A stretch of 64,000 nucleotides of DNA from Antarcticibacterium flavum (GTDB lineage: Bacteria; Bacteroidota; Bacteroidia; Flavobacteriales; Flavobacteriaceae), in NCBI RefSeq assembly GCF_006159205.1, contig NZ_CP040812.1:3782001-3846000 (forward strand). The letters are read 5' to 3'. The notes under the pieces were generated by a model, which had not been told where the DNA came from, did no database searches, and worked only from the letters and a program-made list of their open reading frames with translations. Shown here one piece after another: positions 17,466 through 27,014 of this stretch; within the stretch, counting starts at the first letter, position 1, and every line of letters starts with the position of its first letter. A program made the translations under genes and the position numbers.

Positions 17466-20210
17466 ATGCCAGCAACGAAAACCATTAGTGCTCACCATTA
17501 TAATATTGCCCAGTTAAGGGTAGAATCCTGGAACAACCTGAAAAGCGAATCTACGAAGCTTGAGAATTCCAACAGGGGAACTGCAGATGAAAAAAAACAT
17601 AAAGACAATCTTCGAAAGTCGCTGCAGGAGATCCAGGGGGTAGAATCCTATTTTGCCTATCCAGGCCTGGGCAGGGTCAATGCACTGAAGGAAATGCTGG
17701 ACAGGCAGGAGCATACAGCCCTAACCAACAAAATTGCTGAAATTACAAAGTACCTGGTTAGTGACCGTTATAGAAGCAGCCCGGATCATGAGGATGAGGA
17801 CTTTGGAATTGAGGCAGGAGAAAAAGGTGAAATTGCAGACGGAAATAAAAGAAATTATTTTGAGGTCCTGTTTCTGGAAGATATTTCCCCTAAAGAGGAA
17901 GTAAAACTAAGGAATGATCTTAGGGATTTGAGGACAGCCGGAGATCAATTCAGTTACGGGGTAGTGGTGCAGCGTTGTTTTCAGGATGCGATGATCGCAT
18001 TGTTGTTTAATCCCAACATTCAGGCAGTGGTAGTGAGATATGCACCTCCCTATCATTCTAAAAAGATCACTCTTCTTATTAAACCATTTATACAGAATGT
18101 GCTTAAGCTTGACCTGTCCAAGGTTCCGCAAGCAGAACTGGGCCCCCTATTTGGTACCCTGATTAGAAAATTCCGCCCGGAACTGGATACATATTACGTA
18201 ACAGATACTTCTCTGGGAAATCTAAAGGATAATACCCTTAAAAGTTTCAGGCGTATATTTTACAGGGCAGAGGATCTACAGGAGTTGCACCTTACAATTT
18301 TAAGGGGTATAAGTGAACGCTATGAAACTCCATTTTTTTCAGCTCTAAAAGAGTATAGTAAGAAGCCCACGGGTATATTCCATGCTATGCCTATTTCGCG
18401 AGGAAATTCAGTTTTTAAATCCAGGTGGATCAATGATTTTGGAAATTTCTACGGTCGTAATATGTTCCTGGCAGAGACATCCTCTACCACCGGGGGATTG
18501 GATTCGCTCCTTCAGCCAAAAGGTTCCTTGAAAAAGGCACAGGAAAGAGCAAGTGATGCTTATGGCTCAAGAAATACTTTCTTTGTGACCAATGGAACTT
18601 CTACAGCCAATAAGATCGTTGTACAGGCACTGGTTAGGCCTGGAGATGTGATCCTCATAGACCGGGACTGTCATAAATCACATCACTATGGATTGGTACT
18701 TTCGGGGGCATATCCTGTTTATCTGGATTCTTATCCTATAGAGAAATATTCAATGTATGGTGCGGTTCCACTGGAACAAATTAAAGAAAAACTTCTTCGT
18801 CTTAAGAAAGCGGGAAGGCTGGAGCTTGTAAAAATGCTTTTGCTCACCAATTGTACTTTTGATGGTCTGGTCTACAATGTGGAAAAAGTGATGGAGGAGA
18901 TCCTCGCAATAAAACCAGATATGATCTTTTTATGGGATGAGGCCTGGTTCGCATTTGCCGGTTTTACTTACAATTACAAGCAGCGTACGGGAATGTATGT
19001 GGCCCAAAAACTCTATGGCAAGTATAAGAGCAACAGTTACCGGGAACAATATGCAAATCACCTTAAGGAATTAAAAGATGGTGAGCTTCCCAGGATGCCA
19101 AATCCAGATGAGGTGCGTATCAGGGTTTATTCCACCCAAAGCACACATAAGACTTTAAGCAGTTTTCGGCAGGGTTCTATGATCCATATTTGGGATGAGG
19201 ATTTTCGCAGGAAAACAGAGAATACCTTTATGGAAGCATACATGACCCACACTTCCACTTCCCCTAATTACCAAATGCTCGCTTCCCTGGATGTGGGAAG
19301 ACGGCAGGTACAATTTGAAGGATATGAATTGGTGGAAAAAAGCATAGAACTGGCCATGGTTCTAAGGGCCAAGATCAATGACCACCCCCGGCTTAATAAG
19401 TATTTTGATGTCCTTACAGTGAGTGATTTCATTCCCGGGGAATACAGGGAGTCCGGATTAACTGAATATTACAGTCCTGCAGAAGGCTGGAACAGGATGG
19501 AAACTGCCTGGGAAAAGGATGAATTCGTCCTGGATCCCACGAAGATCACCTTGCATATAGGACGTACAGGGGTAGATGGTGATACCTTCAAGAATAAATA
19601 TTTAATGGATAAATTTAATATCCAGATAAACAAAACTTCCAGAAATACGGTCCTGTTCATGACCAATATTGGAACAACCCGCGGTAGTGTTACTTATCTC
19701 ACCAATGCATTGCTGAAAATTGCAGATGAGCTGGACCAGGAATTTAAACCCCTAAGCCAAAAGGAAAATAAGATACGCCAGGACAGGATACATTCACTCA
19801 CTAAGGATTATCCACCGTTACCAGATTTTAGTTATTTCCACGAATCTTTTCAGGCAGTACCGGGGGTGCCTGGAGGAAATATACGGGAAGCTTTTTTCCT
19901 GGCTTACAATGAGGAAAATTATGAATATATACCGCTTGGGGAATGCCTGCCCTCTATGGAAGAAGGCCGTACCCTGGTAGCTTCAGCTTTTATAATTCCT
20001 TACCCTCCGGGATTTCCGGTCCTTGTACCGGGACAGGTAGTGAGCGAGGAGATCATTCACTTCCTTACCGCATTGGATGTATCAGAAATTCACGGATACA
20101 GGCCGGATCTGGGACTTCGAATCTTTAGGGAAAAAGTATTAAATAGGCAAAAAACCGTTACTTCCATGGGAGCGATGGGAGGTGCCGGGAAGAAAAAATT
20201 AACTAACTAA
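17466..20210 (+). CDS. large Orn/Lys/Arg-decarboxylase-type PLP enzyme
   Basis: 914 residues, longer than the roughly 715-760 of AdiA, CadA or SpeC. The PLP domain shows TSSTTGGLDSL, FFVTNGTSTANKIV, DRDCHKSHHYG, FLWDEAWFAFAGF and the Schiff-base motif STHKTLSSFRQGSMIH (Lys562). The first 330 residues are poorly conserved. They may contain a wing-type N-terminal domain plus an extra segment rich in charged residues. It probably decarboxylates a basic amino acid to its amine (agmatine, putrescine or cadaverine), feeding the aminotransferase. It is tightly packed between the VOC gene and the ATP-grasp gene (12 bases). Confidence 0.85.
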   Translation: MPATKTISAHHYNIAQLRVESWNNLKSESTKLENSNRGTADEKKHKDNLRKSLQEIQGVESYFAYPGLGRVNALKEMLDRQEHTALTNKIAEITKYLVSDRYRSSPDHEDEDFGIEAGEKGEIADGNKRNYFEVLFLEDISPKEEVKLRNDLRDLRTAGDQFSYGVVVQRCFQDAMIALLFNPNIQAVVVRYAPPYHSKKITLLIKPFIQNVLKLDLSKVPQAELGPLFGTLIRKFRPELDTYYVTDTSLGNLKDNTLKSFRRIFYRAEDLQELHLTILRGISERYETPFFSALKEYSKKPTGIFHAMPISRGNSVFKSRWINDFGNFYGRNMFLAETSSTTGGLDSLLQPKGSLKKAQERASDAYGSRNTFFVTNGTSTANKIVVQALVRPGDVILIDRDCHKSHHYGLVLSGAYPVYLDSYPIEKYSMYGAVPLEQIKEKLLRLKKAGRLELVKMLLLTNCTFDGLVYNVEKVMEEILAIKPDMIFLWDEAWFAFAGFTYNYKQRTGMYVAQKLYGKYKSNSYREQYANHLKELKDGELPRMPNPDEVRIRVYSTQSTHKTLSSFRQGSMIHIWDEDFRRKTENTFMEAYMTHTSTSPNYQMLASLDVGRRQVQFEGYELVEKSIELAMVLRAKINDHPRLNKYFDVLTVSDFIPGEYRESGLTEYYSPAEGWNRMETAWEKDEFVLDPTKITLHIGRTGVDGDTFKNKYLMDKFNIQINKTSRNTVLFMTNIGTTRGSVTYLTNALLKIADELDQEFKPLSQKENKIRQDRIHSLTKDYPPLPDFSYFHESFQAVPGVPGGNIREAFFLAYNEENYEYIPLGECLPSMEEGRTLVASAFIIPYPPGFPVLVPGQVVSEEIIHFLTALDVSEIHGYRPDLGLRIFREKVLNRQKTVTSMGAMGGAGKKKLTN

Positions 20211-20222
20211 AAACCAATTATT

Positions 20223-22076
20223 ATGGCTAAGAAAAAAGAAACCACTTCTAAGGCAAAATCAAAATCTGTTAAAGACAAGATTTCTTCAGATAAAAGCAAC
20301 AAATCGAATAGTGGAAAAGAAAAAAAAGCTTCGGTAGCCAAAGGTGAAAAAGCAAAAACCGATACTACGTTGAATTCAGAAGAATTCCAACAAACGGTTG
20401 CTTCGGGTTCACCGAAGAAAAAGGAGAATAAACCGGCACCGGTGAAACCTTCTTCTGCTAAGGATAAAAAGCAAACACCCAGTAGAACAAAATCGGCTAA
20501 GAAACCACCGGCTAAGGGAAACAAAAAAACAGAAAAGACCGCTAAGCCCCGGGGAGAAGTGGTTCTTAAACATGATAAGACTATAACTCCTTTGAACCAG
20601 GAAAGGAAAATACCTAAGAAAGGAGATATCGAGCTGGATGGGGTGTCAGATATTAGAAGGGCTTTTCACAAAAATGAGGAACCATTATATTTTATAAGCG
20701 CTACCAATTTCAATTTATTGGGAGCCGATGAATGGATCAAGGGCTTTAAATTTATTTGTTACATCGAATGTTTTGACGGATTACATCCAAATGTTTTCTC
20801 TCCCAAACAGGAAATTCCACATGATGATTTTGAAGGAATAGAAGACATTAATAATTATTTATTGCAACACCCGGAGGTGCAGGATTATATTAAAACAAGA
20901 TCTGTGGACGGCAGGGCGGGGAAGGCTATGTTCCTGATGTTCAATGAAAAAACAGAAGAACTTGCTGAGAAATTAGGGCTGGAGATCATGTTCCCCAAAG
21001 CAGAAATGCGAACTTTCCTTGACAATAAGGTCAATACTAACAGGATAGCTGAAAGAGCAGGAGTAGCCTGTGTGCCTTATGTGCTATCAAAAGTTGAAGA
21101 TTATGAGCATTTACGGGAGGTATCCAAAAACCTTGGGAATGAACTGGTTATCCAGACACCCTTTGGGGATTCCGGCCATACCACCTTCTTTATTTCTAAC
21201 GAAGAAGAATATAATGAGTATGCAGAGGAGATAGAAAAAGAAGAGGAGGTTAAAATAATGAAGCGTATTCGTTGCAGAGGATCTGCAATTGAGGCTTGTG
21301 TGACAAGACATGGAACCATTGTGGCTCCTTTGATGACAGAACTTGTAGGTTTTAAAGAACTTACGCCATATGAAGGCGGCTGGTGTGGTAACGAAATCTA
21401 TCCCAATGCCTTTACTCCTGAACTAAGGCAAAAAGCGATCGAAAATACCCAGCTTTTCGGGAACCAACTCAGGGAAGAAGGTTATAAGGGTTATTTTGAG
21501 CTCGATTTTTTAATAGACCAGGACAATGGGGAGATCTACCTTGGGGAGTTGAATCCACGGGTAACGGGAGCGAGTTCCATCACAAACCATGCTGTCTTTG
21601 CACTTGCAGATGCACCTTTATTTGTCTTTCATATCCTTGAATGGATGGATATAGAATATGATCTTAATATAGAAGAATTAAACAGTAGATGGGCAAAACA
21701 GGAAAACATTGATGGCTGGAGCCAGCTTATTGTTAAGCATACTGAGGATACTGTGGAATATGTGACAGAATCTCCAAAATCTGGTATCTGGAGAATGTAT
21801 GATACCGGCCATATACAATTTGACAGGATGGACACTCACAGGAGAGCGGTGGAAAATGAGAATGAAGCCTTCTTCCTGAGAATTACCAGGAAAGGAGATT
21901 ACCTGTATGAAGGAGCAGATATGGGGATACTGGTAACAAGGGGCCGAATGATGACAGATGATTTCAGGCTGAATAACCGTGCAAAGCACTGGATCAAAGC
22001 AATTCGCTCCCAGTTTAAATCTGAAATGGTAGAGGATAAAAAGAAACCGAAACTAACGGGAACTTTAACTAAATAG
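20223..22076 (+). CDS. ATP-grasp ligase with a lysine-rich, histone-like N-terminal tail
   Basis: 617 residues in two parts. Residues 1 to about 113 are a disordered Lys/Ser/Pro/Ala tail without hydrophobic core. Residues about 135-600 are an ATP-grasp enzyme of the carbamoyl-phosphate synthase/biotin carboxylase superclass. FGDSGHTTFF is the nucleotide-clamping loop. GYFELDFLID and LGELNPRVTGASSITN hold the metal-binding Glu442 and Asn444. Such ligases join a carboxylate to an amine or thiol through an acylphosphate. I find no biotinyl carrier or carboxyltransferase genes nearby, so amide-bond formation is more likely than biotin carboxylation. It lies between the decarboxylase and a C45 enzyme. 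Confidence 0.82.
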   Translation: MAKKKETTSKAKSKSVKDKISSDKSNKSNSGKEKKASVAKGEKAKTDTTLNSEEFQQTVASGSPKKKENKPAPVKPSSAKDKKQTPSRTKSAKKPPAKGNKKTEKTAKPRGEVVLKHDKTITPLNQERKIPKKGDIELDGVSDIRRAFHKNEEPLYFISATNFNLLGADEWIKGFKFICYIECFDGLHPNVFSPKQEIPHDDFEGIEDINNYLLQHPEVQDYIKTRSVDGRAGKAMFLMFNEKTEELAEKLGLEIMFPKAEMRTFLDNKVNTNRIAERAGVACVPYVLSKVEDYEHLREVSKNLGNELVIQTPFGDSGHTTFFISNEEEYNEYAEEIEKEEEVKIMKRIRCRGSAIEACVTRHGTIVAPLMTELVGFKELTPYEGGWCGNEIYPNAFTPELRQKAIENTQLFGNQLREEGYKGYFELDFLIDQDNGEIYLGELNPRVTGASSITNHAVFALADAPLFVFHILEWMDIEYDLNIEELNSRWAKQENIDGWSQLIVKHTEDTVEYVTESPKSGIWRMYDTGHIQFDRMDTHRRAVENENEAFFLRITRKGDYLYEGADMGILVTRGRMMTDDFRLNNRAKHWIKAIRSQFKSEMVEDKKKPKLTGTLTK

Positions 22077-22184
22077 AAAAACATTTAACAGCGACGCAAA
22101 AGAAAAACGGGCTACTTTACGACCCGGTAAAATCTAATGCGGTTCATTAACTATTAAAAGCGCTTAGGGAAAAAGAAAAAATAT

Positions 22185-23444
22185 ATGCAATTACAATTCA
22201 ATGCTGTTTTTGAACAGGGGAAACCAGGTGCAAAATGGCTAAAGCTTTATAAAACCCACTGGCCAGCTTACAGAAGCTGGCTTAACTCAAAAGGAACATC
22301 TAATTATCCAGACCTGAAAACCTCGCAGGCAGCACTTAAAAAGTACATGCCAGAGATGTGGCCGGTATATCAAAGACTCTGCAAACTTGCAAATACAGAT
22401 GAGGTGGCCGCACGCTTTCTCACCGGCTGGCAACCGCCTGCCTACATAAGTGCCTGCTCCCAGGCAGTGATAACCGGGAAAGAAATACAACTGGTGCGCA
22501 ACTATGATTATCATCCCAACCTAATGGAGGGAACCCAATTGTTCTCCTCCTGGAATGGAAAAAAAGTTATAGCTACAGGGGATTGTCTAATTGGTGCGGT
22601 GGATGGAATGAACGAAGATGGATTGGCCGTCTCCCTTACATTTGGAGGGAGAAAAGAGGTTGGCGTAGGTTTTGGGATCCCTTTTATAATAAGATATGTC
22701 CTGGAGTTTTGCAGCAATGTTGAGGAGGCAGTAAAGGTACTTACACGTATACCTTCACATATGTCTTACAATGTTACGGTGGTTGATCGCAGCGGGGCAT
22801 TTAAAACTATAGAATTAGCACCAGATAAAGCTCCCCTTGTAACAGATGCCGCATTCACTACAAATCACCAGGGAACTGTGGACTGGCCCGAGAATGCCGC
22901 ATTTAACCAAACTTTGGAACGCGCAGCATATTTAAAGAAATTACTGGCAGGCAAAGGGGTTAATGCAACAAAAATCGCAGATTCCTTTCTTAAAACCCCT
23001 CTTTATAATACTAAATTCACGGAAGGGTTTGGAACGCTTTTTACCTCTGTGTACAGGCCTCTGGACGGTACAGTGGAACTGCGTTGGCGGGATAACTACA
23101 TGCAGCAGTCATTCGATAATTTCGAGGAACAAAAGATCCTTGTAGATTACAATCAGCCTGCTGTAGCTCCTACTCCCTGGACTTATAAGGAAACTCCGAG
23201 ACCCGCGGCAAAAGAGGTGACAGTTGAGCTAAAACAAAAGGAATCGGCCAAATTTGATTGGGAAGTAAATGTAACCGAAATCCTTGTCAATTCAATGTCA
23301 CAGGCCAACCCGGGTGCAGATAAAAAACAACTCGAAAAATTAAAAGGAAAGATCCTTCGTAATGGAGAAGTTTCCTGGGAAGCAGTGGCAAGCTTCTGGA
23401 CCAATGTGGGTACCGGGTATGGTGCTTCGGGAGGAAACTATTAA
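22185..23444 (+). CDS. C45-family acyltransferase/amidohydrolase (acyl-CoA:6-APA acyltransferase-like)
   Basis: 419 residues. The central domain is N-terminal-nucleophile type: candidate nucleophile Cys91 in ISACSQAVITGKE, then LVRNYDYHP, DCLIGAVDGMNEDGLAVSLTFGGR and FTTNHQG. These are the landmarks of the C45 (isopenicillin N acyltransferase-like) family, in which self-cleavage before the Cys gives the active enzyme. About 90 residues precede Cys91, which would be the released propeptide. Family members make or break amide bonds. With the ATP-grasp ligase upstream, a matching amide hydrolase is plausible. No signal peptide is seen, so it acts in the cytosol. A terminator follows at 23462. 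Confidence 0.8.
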   Translation: MQLQFNAVFEQGKPGAKWLKLYKTHWPAYRSWLNSKGTSNYPDLKTSQAALKKYMPEMWPVYQRLCKLANTDEVAARFLTGWQPPAYISACSQAVITGKEIQLVRNYDYHPNLMEGTQLFSSWNGKKVIATGDCLIGAVDGMNEDGLAVSLTFGGRKEVGVGFGIPFIIRYVLEFCSNVEEAVKVLTRIPSHMSYNVTVVDRSGAFKTIELAPDKAPLVTDAAFTTNHQGTVDWPENAAFNQTLERAAYLKKLLAGKGVNATKIADSFLKTPLYNTKFTEGFGTLFTSVYRPLDGTVELRWRDNYMQQSFDNFEEQKILVDYNQPAVAPTPWTYKETPRPAAKEVTVELKQKESAKFDWEVNVTEILVNSMSQANPGADKKQLEKLKGKILRNGEVSWEAVASFWTNVGTGYGASGGNY

Positions 23445-23461
23445 TAAATAAGAATTTTGAG

Positions 23462-23493
23462 AAAGAGCCGGGAAAAAACTCTTCCGGCTCTTT
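23462..23493 (+). terminator. rho-independent terminator after the C45 gene
   Basis: A 10-bp stem (AAAGAGCCGG / CCGGCTCTTT) with a 12-base loop lies 17 bases past the C45 stop. It likely ends the amine-cluster transcript before the aldehyde dehydrogenase gene. Confidence 0.75.
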
Positions 23494-23531
23494 ATCACTT
23501 TTTGTCATCCCTACCTTTAATAAATTTAAAT

Positions 23532-24887
23532 ATGGAATTTAAAAGCATCAACCCTTATAACGGCGAGGAGGTTGGAGTGCATAAAGCACTTACCTCCGGG
23601 GAATTGGACCAGATTCTTAATAAATCGGCAGAGGCCTTTAACGACTGGTGTGCTAAGCCGCTTCATTATAGATGTGACCTGCTTAGGAAGGCAGGGCAGG
23701 TATTAAGGGAAAATGTGGAGGAATATGCTGAAATGATCACTGCTGAAATGGGCAAACCAATTTCTGAATCCAGAGCTGAGGTGAATAAATGCGCATGGGT
23801 GTGTGATTATTATGCAGATAATGCCAAAGAATTCCTGAAACCCGAAGAAATAAAAACCGATGCTTCCAGGAGCTTTGTAAGAAATGATCCTATGGGGACT
23901 ATTTTTGCTATTATGCCCTGGAATTTTCCTTTCTGGCAGGTCTTTCGTTTTGCAGCTCCAACACTTACTGCCGGGAATACCGGGATCTTAAAACACGCCC
24001 CTAATGTGTTTGGTTGTGCAAAAAAGATCGAAGAAGTTTTTACAAAAGCCGGATATCCTGAAGGGGTTTTCCAAAACCTGATAGTGCATCACGATCAAAC
24101 CGAGAAGATCATTGCTCACGATGCAGTTAAGGCAGTAACTTTAACCGGTAGTGAAATGGCAGGATCTGCTGTTGCTCAACTCGCAGGAAAGTACATTAAA
24201 AAGAGTTTGCTGGAGCTGGGTGGAAATAATTCCTTCATCGTTTGGGAAGATGCCGATATTGACCTGGCCGTGAAAACAGCTGTTACCGCCCGTATGCTCA
24301 ATTGCGGGCAAAGTTGTATTGCAGCAAAACGTTTTATTTTGCTTCCGGGGATCTATGATGAATTCGTTGAAAAATTTACAAAAGCCGTGGGTGAATTGAA
24401 ATCCGGTGATACCCGGAATGATGAGACTCAGGTAGGGCCGTTGGCTAGGAAGGATCTTACAGATCAGCTCCACAATCAGATAAAATCATCTGTTGATCAG
24501 GGAGCGAAGATCTTACTGGGTGGAAAGCAGGATAATTGTTATCACGAGCCAACCATCCTGGGAGATGTAAAACCAGGAATGACCGCTTTTGATGAAGAAA
24601 CCTTCGGGCCACTTGCAGCAATTATTAAAGCAAAAGATATTGATGAAGCCTTCTCTCTTTCAGAAAAATCCAAATACGGACTGGGAACTACGGTTTTCAC
24701 CCGCGATATTGAAAAGGCACTGGAGTGTGCGGGTAGGGTGAGTGACGGGGCGTACTTTGTGAATGAGTTAGTAAAGTCAGATCCCAGGCTACCTTTTGGA
24801 GGTACCGGACGTTCCGGCTATGGCCGTGAATTGGCAAAAGAGGGAATGATGGAATTCATCAATAAAAAGACAGTTTACGTAAGGTAA
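23532..24887 (+). CDS. NAD(P)-dependent succinate-semialdehyde/aldehyde dehydrogenase
   Basis: 451 residues from the ATG at 23532 (MEFKSINPYNGEEV). Aldehyde dehydrogenase motifs: PMGTIFAIMPWNFPFWQ, LTGSEMAGSAVAQ, catalytic base Glu228 in LLELGGNNSF, nucleophile Cys262 in CGQSCIAAKRF, and EETFGPLAAI. It is short like the GabD/Sad group. Together with the GabT-type aminotransferase it would complete GABA to succinate. A terminator separates it from the six genes upstream, so it has its own promoter. An in-frame start at 23457 would overlap that terminator and is rejected. Confidence 0.88.
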   Translation: MEFKSINPYNGEEVGVHKALTSGELDQILNKSAEAFNDWCAKPLHYRCDLLRKAGQVLRENVEEYAEMITAEMGKPISESRAEVNKCAWVCDYYADNAKEFLKPEEIKTDASRSFVRNDPMGTIFAIMPWNFPFWQVFRFAAPTLTAGNTGILKHAPNVFGCAKKIEEVFTKAGYPEGVFQNLIVHHDQTEKIIAHDAVKAVTLTGSEMAGSAVAQLAGKYIKKSLLELGGNNSFIVWEDADIDLAVKTAVTARMLNCGQSCIAAKRFILLPGIYDEFVEKFTKAVGELKSGDTRNDETQVGPLARKDLTDQLHNQIKSSVDQGAKILLGGKQDNCYHEPTILGDVKPGMTAFDEETFGPLAAIIKAKDIDEAFSLSEKSKYGLGTTVFTRDIEKALECAGRVSDGAYFVNELVKSDPRLPFGGTGRSGYGRELAKEGMMEFINKKTVYVR

Positions 24888-25097
24888 AGACCGAATATCT
24901 CCTAGTGCCGGGGTGATTCAAATTCTGATTTCTTCCGGTTCTTTTTATCGATTTTTTAGCTTTTAAATTTTGAATATATTGTATCTTCTAATCAATAACA
25001 ATTTAATTCTTTCTTGTCTTATCTAGAGGAACAGAGATCATCAATATACCTGATCTGTTATGAAAAGTTTCGAGAAATAATTTAAAAAGAGAAAATT

Positions 25098-25316
25098 ATG
25101 GGAAAGCCAAAAGTCCCTAATTCAAAGGGAGGTACAGACAGACAAAAGAAAAAACCCGGAACACGCTCTGAGGAAGAGCCAATTTCTCCTGAGGCTAATG
25201 CCAAGATGGACAAGAAATTTAGATCTGCAGAGGAAATTCCGCTCAAAAAGAAGAAGAAATCGGTTCCAAAAGATTCAACTGCACAACGCGGCAAATTGCC
25301 CGACGCTGAGAAATAA
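25098..25316 (+). CDS. small lysine-rich hydrophilic protein, function unknown
   Basis: 72 residues with hardly any hydrophobic ones; it is rich in Lys, Glu, Pro and Ser (GKPKVPNSKGGTDRQKKKPG near the start, LKKKKKSVPKD near the end) and should be disordered. I do not recognise a family. It has room for its own promoter (210 bases upstream) and lies just before lpd. Composition is similar to the tail of the ATP-grasp enzyme and to the 35-residue protein at 28948. It is real rather than noise in my view because the frame is open, starts with ATG after an AT-rich leader, and has a biased but protein-like content. Confidence 0.65.
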   Translation: MGKPKVPNSKGGTDRQKKKPGTRSEEEPISPEANAKMDKKFRSAEEIPLKKKKKSVPKDSTAQRGKLPDAEK

Positions 25317-25375
25317 TTTTCTCAGATCAAATAAAAAATCTACCACGAAAAAATCTTAACTGCCAATAATCTCAA

Positions 25376-25406
25376 TTGTCCATTGAGGAGAATAATTGTA
25401 CTTTTG
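25376..25406 (+). promoter_or_regulatory. Bacteroidota-type promoter of lpd
   Basis: TTG (25376-25378), 20 bases, then TACTTTTG (25399-25406) matches the -33/-7 consensus. The start of transcription would lie near 25413, about 27 bases before the lpd ATG. Confidence 0.55.
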
Positions 25407-25439
25407 TTACTCACGTGAAAAAAAATTAAAAATACACTT

Positions 25440-26846
25440 ATGAGCAAATATGATGTAGCAATAATAGGGTCCGGTCCCGGGGGATACGTGGCCGCTATTC
25501 GTTGCGCACAACTGGGAATGAAAACCGCTATCATTGAAAAATATTCTACTCTTGGAGGTACCTGTTTAAACGTGGGATGTATCCCTTCCAAAGCCTTGCT
25601 GGACTCGTCACACCATTATGATGATGCGGTAAGACATTTTGAGGAGCACGGGATAGAAATTCCGGGGGAGGTAAAGATCAACCTGGAACAAATGATGAAA
25701 CGCAAAGCCGCAGTGGTAAGTCAAACCTGCGACGGGGTTAAATTCCTGATGGATAAGAACAAAATTGATGTGTTTCACGGGGTTGGATCTTTTAAAGACG
25801 CTACACATATAAATATTGATAAAGCTGAAGGTGGTACAGAGACCATTGAAGCAAAAAATACCATCATCGCTACCGGATCAAAACCTTCAACTCTTCCTTT
25901 TATAAAAATAGATAAGGAGCGGATCATTACTTCTACTGAAGCTTTAAAGCTGAAAGAGATCCCGAAGCACATGGTCGTTATCGGTGGGGGCGTTATTGGC
26001 CTTGAGCTGGGACAGGTTTACAGTCGTCTTGGAGCAGAGGTTACAGTGGTGGAATATATGGACAGGATCATACCTACAATGGACTCTGTACTGGCAAAGG
26101 AGCTTACCAAAGTTCTTAAAAAGCAGGGAATGAAGATCAACGTGAGCCACAAGGTAAAAGCTGTTGAAAGAAAAGGAGATGAGGTTATCATTAAAGCCGA
26201 TGATAAAAAAGGCAAGGAAGTGGAATTCAAGGCAGACTATTGCCTGGTTTCTGTAGGAAGAAGACCTTTTACAGATGGCTTGAATGCAGATGCTGCCGGA
26301 GTAGAGATTGGCGAACGCGGAATGATCACCGTGAACGACCACCTGCAAACCAATGTAAAGAATATTTATGCAATAGGTGACGTGGTAAAAGGTGCCATGC
26401 TTGCTCATAAAGCTGAAGAAGAAGGAACTTTTGTTGCTGAAACTATCGCAGGGCAAAAGCCACATATTGATTACAATCTTATTCCCGGCGTGGTTTACAC
26501 CTGGCCTGAAGTTGCGGCGGTTGGAAAAACTGAAGAGCAACTTAAGGAAGCCGGTGTGGATTATAAGGAAGGGAAATTCCCCATGCGCGCCCTTGGGCGT
26601 TCAAGAGCCAGTGGAGATACAGATGGTTTGGTAAAGATATTGACAGATGCCAAGACAGATGAGGTCCTTGGGGTGCATATGATAGGAGCCCGGGTAGCCG
26701 ATCTTATTGCCGAGGCGGTAACCGCAATGGAATTCCGTGCATCTGCAGAGGATATCTCAAGAATGAGCCACGCCCACCCAACCTATGCTGAAGCTGTGAA
26801 GGAAGCGGCACTGGCCGCGACCGGGGACCGGGCATTGCATATTTAA
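25440..26846 (+). CDS. lpdA: dihydrolipoyl dehydrogenase (E3)
   Basis: 468 residues of flavoprotein disulfide reductase. The FAD motif GSGPGG (10-15) and redox pair GGTCLNVGC (Cys42, Cys47) are present. So are the NAD motif GGGVIGLELG, the second FAD motif YAIGDVVKGAMLAHKAEEEG and the C-terminal active-site base in SHAHPTYAEA. It reoxidises lipoamide on the E2 subunits of pyruvate, 2-oxoglutarate or branched-chain complexes, or of the glycine cleavage system. No E1/E2 genes are adjacent, so it is probably the shared housekeeping E3. It has its own promoter and terminator. Confidence 0.96.
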   Translation: MSKYDVAIIGSGPGGYVAAIRCAQLGMKTAIIEKYSTLGGTCLNVGCIPSKALLDSSHHYDDAVRHFEEHGIEIPGEVKINLEQMMKRKAAVVSQTCDGVKFLMDKNKIDVFHGVGSFKDATHINIDKAEGGTETIEAKNTIIATGSKPSTLPFIKIDKERIITSTEALKLKEIPKHMVVIGGGVIGLELGQVYSRLGAEVTVVEYMDRIIPTMDSVLAKELTKVLKKQGMKINVSHKVKAVERKGDEVIIKADDKKGKEVEFKADYCLVSVGRRPFTDGLNADAAGVEIGERGMITVNDHLQTNVKNIYAIGDVVKGAMLAHKAEEEGTFVAETIAGQKPHIDYNLIPGVVYTWPEVAAVGKTEEQLKEAGVDYKEGKFPMRALGRSRASGDTDGLVKILTDAKTDEVLGVHMIGARVADLIAEAVTAMEFRASAEDISRMSHAHPTYAEAVKEAALAATGDRALHI

Positions 26847-26926
26847 TTATATGATGCGGTTCTTTTATAGAGTCTGGATCGCTTCGCTTCTGGAACCTGG
26901 ACTAAAGGTTAATAAAATATAAATTC

Positions 26927-26956
26927 AAAAGCCGGGATGAAAATTCCGGCTTTTTT
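26927..26956 (+). terminator. rho-independent terminator after lpd
   Basis: A 9-bp stem (AAAAGCCGG / CCGGCTTTT) with a 10-base loop and a T6 run lies about 80 bases past the lpd stop. Confidence 0.8.
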
Positions 26957-27014
26957 CATAGTCGCTGGTTTTGCTATAGTGCAATTTTGGGTATTGATAG
27001 TTTCTTACTCGACC

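Noticed and set aside
20223..23444. Biotin carboxylase plus penicillin acyltransferase, i.e. a beta-lactam or fatty-acid gene set
   Set aside because: No biotin carrier, carboxyltransferase, NRPS or isopenicillin synthase gene is near; ligase and amide enzyme families are broad.
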